From the NCBI RefSeq assembly GCF_038397735.1, contig NZ_CP151635.1:1798001-1862000 (forward strand): a DNA stretch of 64,000 bases, read 5' to 3'. A program made the position numbers and the translations under genes. This DNA comes from Microbacterium sp. LWH13-1.2 (GTDB taxonomy: Bacteria > Actinomycetota > Actinomycetes > Actinomycetales > Microbacteriaceae). Below, one piece after another: positions 58,902 through 64,000 of this stretch (its first letter is position 1; each line of letters begins with the position of its first letter). The notes under the pieces were generated by a model. That model made no database searches. It was not told where the DNA came from and saw nothing but the letters and a program-made list of their open reading frames with translations.

Positions 58902-60848
58902 GTGACGACCAATCAGCAGGCCGACCCCCTCATCGGGCGGCTTGTCGACGGTCGGTATCGGGTACGCGCCCGCATCGCACGCGGCGGCATGGCCACCGTG
59001 TACGTGGCCACGGATCTCCGGCTCGAGCGACGCATCGCCCTGAAGGTCATGCACGCGCACCTGAGCGACGACTCGGCCTTCCAGAGTCGTTTCATCCAGG
59101 AAGCCCGTGCGGCCGCTCGACTGGCCGACCCGCACGTCGTGAACGTGTTCGACCAGGGTCAGGACGGCGAACTCGCCTACCTGGTGATGGAGTACCTCCC
59201 GGGTATCACGCTGCGCGAACTCCTGCGCGAGCAGAAGCGCCTCACGATCCCCCAGACCATCACGATCATGGATGCTGTGCTCGCCGGACTCTCCGCCGCG
59301 CATCGCGCCGGGATCGTCCACCGCGACGTCAAGCCCGAGAACGTGCTGCTCGCCGAGGACGGACGCATCAAGATCGGCGACTTCGGGCTCGCGCGCGCGA
59401 CGACCGCGAACACCGCCACCGGACAGCAGCTTCTCGGGACGATCGCCTACCTCGCCCCCGAACTCGTGACCCGCGGCACCGCGGATGCCCGCAGCGACAT
59501 CTACGCACTCGGCATCATGCTCTACGAGATGCTCGTCGGCGAGCAGCCCTACAAGGGCGAGCAGCCCATGCAGATCGCCTTCCAGCATGCGACCGAATCC
59601 GTGCCGCGCCCGAGTGTGCGCAACCCCGGGGTTCCCGAGCAGCTCGACGAGCTCGTGCTGTGGGCGACCGAGAAGTCGCCGGACGAACGCCCGGACGACG
59701 CCGGGCAGATGCTCGAGCGTCTGCGCGAGATCGAGCGAGGCCTCGGCATAGCCCCCGCTGTCGCTGCGGCGACCACCTCGCAGCGCTCTCAGGCCGATTC
59801 GGCCGACCTTACGAAGGTCATGCCGAGCACGATGGTGATCGCCGACCCGACGGCTCCGGTTCCGGAAGCCGTCGACAACGCGACCCTCCTGCGTCGCCGA
59901 TCGTCGAGACGTCGCGCACGCGGAGCGTTCCTGCTGACCTTCGTCCTGCTCCTCGCCACCGTCGCCGGCGGCGTCGGCTGGTGGTTCGGCTCCGGGCCGG
60001 GCTCCCTCGTGGCTGTGCCGGGGGTGGCGGGGCTCTCGTACGAGGCCGCGGCCGACGCGCTGACCGCCGAAGGATTCGTTCCTGTCCGTGGCGAGGAGAA
60101 CTCCATCGATGTGGCGCGAGATCAGGCGATCCGCACCGATCCCGATGAAGGCGAGCGACTCGACAAGGGCACCGAGGTCACTGTCTACATCTCCGTCGGC
60201 CCCGCTTCGCATACGGCGGAGGCTCTCAACGGCAAGACCGAGCAGGAGGCCCGTGACTACCTGTCGGGCATCAAGGTCAACACGACCGAGACGTCTCTGG
60301 TGCTGTTCTCCGATGCCGATGCCGGGCGGGTGATCAACGCCTTCGTCACCCCGCGCGACGGCGGCGAGGTCTATCCCTGCGCCGAGGGCTGCGAGCTGCT
60401 CGAAGACGACACGGTCGAGCTCTATGTCTCGGCTGGAGCCTTCCCCGACGTGTCCGGGATGTCGGTCGACCAGGCGACGAACACCCTCACCGAGAAGCAG
60501 CTCCTGGTCGCGGGCGACGTCCAGTCCGTCTTCAGCGAGTCGGTCGCGAAGGACCTCGTGATCGGAGTCGCCGATCGCGCCGAAGAGGGCAACTGGCGCC
60601 CCGGCGACACTGTCCAGCTCATCGTCTCGAAGGGGCCGGAGCTGTTCCCGGTTCCGGACGTCTCGGGCAAGACCCTCGTCGAAGCCAAGGGCATTCTCGA
60701 GAACGCCGGCTTCACCTCCAGCTACGCCGCATGGGGCGACCTCCCCGGATTCGCCGACCTGGCACGCGTCACCGCCCAAGATCCAGGAGCCGACAAGCAG
60801 CTCCCCCGCGGCGGCAACGTCAAGCTCTCGATCCAGCTCAGCGGCTGA
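58902..60848 (+). CDS. pknL: Serine/threonine protein kinase with PASTA domains (PknL type)
   Basis: Transmembrane Hanks-type kinase. 648 aa: kinase domain about 20-280 with Gly loop IARGGMATVYVA, K48 in ALKVM, HRDVKPEN (D142) and DFGLA (D160). A juxtamembrane linker is followed by one membrane helix (about 345-365) and about four outside PASTA domains. The second PASTA carries an extra loop with two cysteines (PCAEGCE). GTG 58902. Context (synthase, Rv2175c-like, pknL, DAHP synthase) matches mycobacterial pknL; the role there is regulation of a DNA-binding partner. Confidence 0.92.
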   Translation: MTTNQQADPLIGRLVDGRYRVRARIARGGMATVYVATDLRLERRIALKVMHAHLSDDSAFQSRFIQEARAAARLADPHVVNVFDQGQDGELAYLVMEYLPGITLRELLREQKRLTIPQTITIMDAVLAGLSAAHRAGIVHRDVKPENVLLAEDGRIKIGDFGLARATTANTATGQQLLGTIAYLAPELVTRGTADARSDIYALGIMLYEMLVGEQPYKGEQPMQIAFQHATESVPRPSVRNPGVPEQLDELVLWATEKSPDERPDDAGQMLERLREIERGLGIAPAVAAATTSQRSQADSADLTKVMPSTMVIADPTAPVPEAVDNATLLRRRSSRRRARGAFLLTFVLLLATVAGGVGWWFGSGPGSLVAVPGVAGLSYEAAADALTAEGFVPVRGEENSIDVARDQAIRTDPDEGERLDKGTEVTVYISVGPASHTAEALNGKTEQEARDYLSGIKVNTTETSLVLFSDADAGRVINAFVTPRDGGEVYPCAEGCELLEDDTVELYVSAGAFPDVSGMSVDQATNTLTEKQLLVAGDVQSVFSESVAKDLVIGVADRAEEGNWRPGDTVQLIVSKGPELFPVPDVSGKTLVEAKGILENAGFTSSYAAWGDLPGFADLARVTAQDPGADKQLPRGGNVKLSIQLSG

Positions 60849-60877
60849 TCCGGGTCGCGCGAGCGACCCCGGAACCA

Positions 60878-60913
60878 CGAACCGCCCTCCCCGAGATCGG
60901 GAAGGGCGGTTCG
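60878..60913. terminator. Bidirectional terminator between pknL and aroG
   Basis: A 17-bp stem (CGAACCGCCCT...) with a single C-A mismatch and a 2-base centre, followed on the forward strand by TCGTCTTTT. It lies between the convergent genes. Confidence 0.82.
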
Positions 60914-60932
60914 TCTTTTCAGTTATGCGGGA

Positions 60933-62273
60933 TCAGCGCTTCTCGAGCTCTTCAGCCACGAGGAAGGCCAGTTCCAGCGACTGCATGTGGTTCAGACGCG
61001 GGTCGCAGAGGCTCTCGTAGCGAGTCGCGAGCGCTGCCTCGTCGATGTGCTCGGATCCGCCGAGGCACTCCGTGACGTCGTCACCGGTGAGCTCGACGTG
61101 GATGCCCCCGGGGAACGTGCCCGCGGCGCGGTGCGCCTCGAAGAAGCCGCGCACCTCGTCGACGACGTCGTCGAAGCGACGCGTCTTGTACCCCGTGGGA
61201 GTCGTGATGCCGTTGCCGTGCATCGGGTCGGTGACCCACAGCGGCTGCGCGCCCGAGTCGCGGACGGCCTCGAGCAGCGGTGGCAGAGCATCGCGGATCT
61301 TGCCCGCTCCCATGCGCGTGATGAAGGTCAGTCGTCCGGGCTCACGGTTCGGGTCGAGCTTGTCGATCAGAGCCAGAGCCGTCTCGGGCGTCGTCGTCGG
61401 GCCGAGCTTGACGCCGATGGGGTTGCGGATCTTCGAGAAGTAGTCGATGTGCGCGCCGTCGAGCTCGCGCGTGCGCTCACCGATCCACAGGAAGTGCGCC
61501 GAGGTGTTGAACGGCGTGTCCGTGCGGGAGTCGATGCGGGTCATCGGGCGCTCGTAGTCCATCAGCAGACCCTCGTGGCCTGTGAAGAACTCCACGCGGG
61601 TGAGCTCGTCGAAGTCGGCGCCGGCCGCCTCCATGAACTTGATGGCCCGATCGATCTCGGCAGCCATGCGCTCGTAGCGCTGGTTCGCCGGGTTCTGGGC
61701 GAAGCCCTTGTTCCAGGAGTGCACCTCGCGGAGGTCGGCGAAGCCACCCTGCGTGAAGGCACGGATGAGGTTCAGCGTCGAGGCGGCGGTGTGGTAGCCC
61801 TGGAGCAGTCGGGCCGGATCCGGACGACGCGATCCTTCGGTGAAGTCGTAGCCGTTGACGATGTCGCCGCGGTATGCGGGCAGAGTGACGTCGCCTCTGG
61901 TCTCGGTGTCGCTCGATCGCGGCTTGGCGAACTGCCCCGCCATACGCCCCATCTTCACGACCGGCATCGATGCCCCATAGGTCAGCACGACAGCCATCTG
62001 CAGAACGGTCTTGATCCGGTTGCGGATCTGATCGGCGGTCGCTCCGGCGAAGGTCTCGGCGCAGTCACCGCCCTGGAGCAGGAAGGCCTGTCCGGATGCC
62101 GCGCGTGCGAGACGGTCGCGCAGGTTGTCGACCTCGCCGGCGAACACCAGGGGCGGAAGCGTCGAGATCTGTGCGGAGACCTCGGCTACGCGAGCGGCGT
62201 CGTGCCACTGAGGCTGCTGCTTGATCGGGAGCGAACGCCACGCATCAAGCGCGTCGATGTGGTGCTGGAGCAT
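60933..62273 (-). CDS. aroG: 3-deoxy-7-phosphoheptulonate (DAHP) synthase, class II
   Basis: First step of the shikimate pathway: PEP + erythrose 4-phosphate. 446 aa, class II (plant/actinobacterial) form: QGGDCAETFAGATADQIR (metal-binding Cys near 83), RMAGQFAKPRSSDTE, KLGPTTTPETAL, ITRMGAGKIRDALPPLL and DPMHGNGITTPTGYKTR. ATG 62273 has a TAGGCT -10 six bases upstream. In mycobacteria the enzyme works with a chorismate mutase, not encoded here. Confidence 0.96.
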   Translation of the reverse strand: MLQHHIDALDAWRSLPIKQQPQWHDAARVAEVSAQISTLPPLVFAGEVDNLRDRLARAASGQAFLLQGGDCAETFAGATADQIRNRIKTVLQMAVVLTYGASMPVVKMGRMAGQFAKPRSSDTETRGDVTLPAYRGDIVNGYDFTEGSRRPDPARLLQGYHTAASTLNLIRAFTQGGFADLREVHSWNKGFAQNPANQRYERMAAEIDRAIKFMEAAGADFDELTRVEFFTGHEGLLMDYERPMTRIDSRTDTPFNTSAHFLWIGERTRELDGAHIDYFSKIRNPIGVKLGPTTTPETALALIDKLDPNREPGRLTFITRMGAGKIRDALPPLLEAVRDSGAQPLWVTDPMHGNGITTPTGYKTRRFDDVVDEVRGFFEAHRAAGTFPGGIHVELTGDDVTECLGGSEHIDEAALATRYESLCDPRLNHMQSLELAFLVAEELEKR

Positions 62274-62279
62274 GACTCC

Positions 62280-62285
62280 AGCCTA
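62280..62285 (-). promoter_or_regulatory. -10 hexamer of aroG (predicted leaderless)
   Basis: Reverse-strand TAGGCT, six bases before the aroG ATG; 25 bases downstream of the plsC-like stop. Confidence 0.5.
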
Positions 62286-62310
62286 GTGCTCGGCGCGAAC
62301 CCGGGATGCC

Positions 62311-63009
62311 TCAGGGGCGCCGTGTGACGCGCGCCGGGAGACGGTCCTTCACGGTCGAGGCGTAGACGTCGTCGTACTGCTGCTCCCCCAGTCGCTGGAG
62401 CGCGACCATGATCTCGTCCGTGACCGACCGCAGGATGTAGCGGTCGTTCTCCATACCCGCGTAACGCGAGAAATCCAGGGGTTCGCCCACGACGATCCCC
62501 ACGCGTGTGACCCGTGGCACCCTCTGACCGATCGGCATCGCGGTGTCGGTGTCGACCATGATCACCGGGATGACCGGGACCTTCGCTTCCATCGCCATCC
62601 GGGCGATGCCGGTGCGGCCTCGATAGAGCCGTCCGTCCGGGCTGCGGGTGCCCTCCGGGTAGATGCCGAGCAGGTCACCTCTCCCGAGCACCTGGAGCCC
62701 GGTGTTCAGCGACGCCTCGGAAGCCTTACCTCCCGAGCGGTCGATCGGGATCTGGCCGGTGGCCTTCATGAAGAACTTCGTGGCCCACCCTTTGATCCCC
62801 CGCCCGGTGAAGTAGTCGCTCTTCGCGAGGAACGACATGGGGCGATCGATCATGAGCGGCAGGAAGATCGAGTCCGCGAACGAGAGGTGGTTGCTGGCGA
62901 GGATCGCCGCGCCGCTCGCCGGGATGTTCGCACGCCCGACCACCCACGGTCGGAAGACGGCCTTGACGACGGGTCCGATCGCGACGTACTTCATGAGCCA
63001 GTAGAACAT
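62311..63009 (-). CDS. 1-acyl-sn-glycerol-3-phosphate acyltransferase family (PlsC-like)
   Basis: Membrane-bound acyltransferase of phospholipid synthesis. 232 aa: N-terminal hydrophobic YWLMKYVAIGPVVKAVF, catalytic NHLSFADSIFLP (the NHxxxxD motif), a second block with RSGGKASEASL and GIYPEGTRSPDG, and VPVIPV. ATG 63009 (MFYWLMKY) was chosen because a TAGACT -10 lies eight bases upstream and family members begin there; an ATG at 63087 would add 26 basic residues. Confidence 0.85.
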   Translation of the reverse strand: MFYWLMKYVAIGPVVKAVFRPWVVGRANIPASGAAILASNHLSFADSIFLPLMIDRPMSFLAKSDYFTGRGIKGWATKFFMKATGQIPIDRSGGKASEASLNTGLQVLGRGDLLGIYPEGTRSPDGRLYRGRTGIARMAMEAKVPVIPVIMVDTDTAMPIGQRVPRVTRVGIVVGEPLDFSRYAGMENDRYILRSVTDEIMVALQRLGEQQYDDVYASTVKDRLPARVTRRP

Positions 63010-63017
63010 CGAGGTGA

Positions 63018-63023
63018 AGTCTA
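63018..63023 (-). promoter_or_regulatory. -10 hexamer of the plsC-like gene
   Basis: Reverse-strand TAGACT, eight bases before ATG 63009; it would lie inside the gene if the longer start were used. Confidence 0.45.
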
Positions 63024-63113
63024 GCGCCGTGATGACGAACCGCCAGCGCCCGCTTCCGATCGACCGCGAAAGGCGACTCAGTCTCATCAGATGTGCGACC
63101 CGGTGCCATGCCC

Positions 63114-63119
63114 TAGACT
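63114..63119 (+). promoter_or_regulatory. -10 hexamer of the acyl-CoA ligase gene
   Basis: TAGACT, 41 bases before GTG 63161, giving a short leader with an AAGGAG ribosome-binding site. Confidence 0.45.
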
Positions 63120-63160
63120 CGTGTGCAACCCAGTGCCCGACCGGTACCGAAGGAGCTGCC

Positions 63161-64000
63161 GTGGTCCAGTTTGAAGTCCCCGCCGTCGTCCCCGCCGATC
63201 CCGAAGCGAACATCGCCGACCTCCTGGCCAAGCGCGTCGAGGCGACTCCGGATCGCCCCCTGTTCGCCGTCCCAGACGGGGACGGCTGGCGCGACATCTC
63301 CGCCGCCGACTTCCAGACCGCGGTCATCGCTCTCGCGAAGGGTTTCGTCGCCGCCGGCATCCAGCCCGGCGAGAAGGTGGGCTTCCTCGCCCGCACCACC
63401 TACGAGTGGACGCTCGTCGATTTCGCGCTCTTCTACGCGGGTGCCGTGATGGTCCCGATCTACGAGACCAGCTCGCCGTCGCAGATCCAGTGGATCCTCG
63501 AGGATTCGGGCGCGATCGCCGTCATGGTCGAATCCCCCGAGCACTTCGCCCGACTCGACGAGGTCCGTGGCGACCTGCCGCTGCTCCGCGAGGTGTGGCA
63601 GCTTCACCTCGGCGCCATCGACGCGCTCACGGCGCAGGGGGCTTCCGTGCCGGACGCCGAGATCGAGCGCCTCCGCAACATCGCCGTCGGCTCCGACATC
63701 GCCACCCTCATCTACACGTCCGGGTCCACCGGTCGCCCCAAGGGCTGCGTGCTCACGCACAGCAACTTCGTCGAGCTCTCCCGCAACTCCGCCAAGGCGC
63801 TGGATGCAGTCGTCCAGACACCCGGTTCCTCGACGCTGCTGTTCATCACGACCGCGCACGTCTTCGCGCGCTTCATCTCGATCCTCAACATCCACGCGGG
63901 CGTCCGCACCGGGCATCAGCCCGACACGCGCCAACTGCTGCCGGCGCTCGGCTCCTTCAAGCCGACCTTCCTCCTCGCCGTGCCGCGCGTGTTCGAGAAG
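63161..64000 (+). CDS. AMP-forming long-chain acyl-CoA ligase (FadD15-like), C-terminus beyond window
   Basis: Activates fatty acids as acyl-CoA esters. 280 residues visible and open to the end of the window. The N-terminal half has DRPLFAVPDGDGWRDISAADF and EWTLVDFALFYAGAVMVPIYETSSPSQIQWILEDSGA. The adenylate P-loop LIYTSGSTGRPKG is near 185-197, then TAHVFARF typical of the FadD15/LC-FACS subgroup. GTG 63161 has AAGGAG six bases upstream. Divergent from plsC, a plausible user of its product. Confidence 0.92.
   Translation, partial: MVQFEVPAVVPADPEANIADLLAKRVEATPDRPLFAVPDGDGWRDISAADFQTAVIALAKGFVAAGIQPGEKVGFLARTTYEWTLVDFALFYAGAVMVPIYETSSPSQIQWILEDSGAIAVMVESPEHFARLDEVRGDLPLLREVWQLHLGAIDALTAQGASVPDAEIERLRNIAVGSDIATLIYTSGSTGRPKGCVLTHSNFVELSRNSAKALDAVVQTPGSSTLLFITTAHVFARFISILNIHAGVRTGHQPDTRQLLPALGSFKPTFLLAVPRVFEK

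Noticed and set aside
1..64000. tRNA, rRNA, CRISPR, IS, prophage, replication origin or riboswitch
   Set aside because: Intergenic gaps are short and were read individually; none holds a cloverleaf, regular spaced array, transposase, integrase or known riboswitch core. Remote small RNAs cannot be excluded by eye.

Overview
The window is a GC-rich chromosomal segment of an actinobacterium, most likely a member of Microbacteriaceae close to Microbacterium. The evidence is the protein content: an actinobacterial-type QcrCAB/CtaCDEF respiratory chain, DivIVA/SepF with no FtsA, a PknL-type PASTA kinase, a Rv2175c-type DNA-binding protein, and DUF3043 and DUF3040 proteins. No phage, plasmid, IS, CRISPR, rRNA or tRNA sequence was seen. 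Both ends cut through a gene: uvrB on the left, an AMP-forming acyl-CoA ligase on the right. No stretch longer than 300 bases lacks a gene; the longest gap is 55164-55460 (297 bases).

Left part (1-13.9 kb). uvrB, a GNAT protein, an MFS exporter and coaE are followed by a six-gene reverse-strand operon: sulfonate/taurine-type ABC ATPase, binding protein, permease, acetyl-CoA synthetase, O-acetylhomoserine sulfhydrylase and a CoA-binding protein. All five junctions are 4-base overlaps. rpsA lies beyond it. rpsA-coaE-uvrB is a widespread actinobacterial neighbourhood, so the operon looks like an insertion into it. Next come a 5'-3' exonuclease (+) and trpD with a PHP phosphoesterase (-).

Respiratory part (15.2-24.7 kb). 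ctaE-qcrC-qcrA-qcrB (+) encodes cytochrome oxidase subunit III and the bc1 complex. ctaC-ctaD-ctaF (-) encodes the rest of the aa3 oxidase. Between them are a RidA-like protein, a GNAT and a rhodanese. An A-type Fe-S carrier, an M20 dipeptidase, a DUF3043 membrane protein, pyrD, nrdR, hisD and an uncharacterised membrane protein follow (24.4-31.2 kb), then dnaE.

Division and cell-wall part (34.9-55.8 kb). An ECF sigma/membrane-partner pair and a GNAT precede rluD-lspA-divIVA-yggT-sepF-yggS-ftsZ-ftsQ-murC-murG-ftsW-murD-mraY-murF-ftsI-ftsL-rsmH-mraZ, all on the reverse strand. This is an almost complete dcw cluster, but murE is absent from its usual place between ftsI and murF. mraZ is preceded by a three-copy, 10-bp-period GTGGAG array typical of MraZ boxes. 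A second array in the opposite direction lies about 80 bases away.

Right part (55.9-64 kb). A polyprenyl diphosphate synthase, the Rv2175c-like protein, a three-LysM wall protein, PknL, class II DAHP synthase, a PlsC acyltransferase and a FadD-type ligase form a block also known from mycobacteria.

The most striking genome-scale signal is promoter architecture. At a dozen or more genes a TANNNT -10 hexamer sits 6-8 bases before the start codon, which predicts leaderless mRNAs. In two consecutive cases (hisD>nrdR>pyrD) the upstream stop codon is itself the start of the -10 element. I found no clearly new defence or biosynthetic system; most of the window is core genome.
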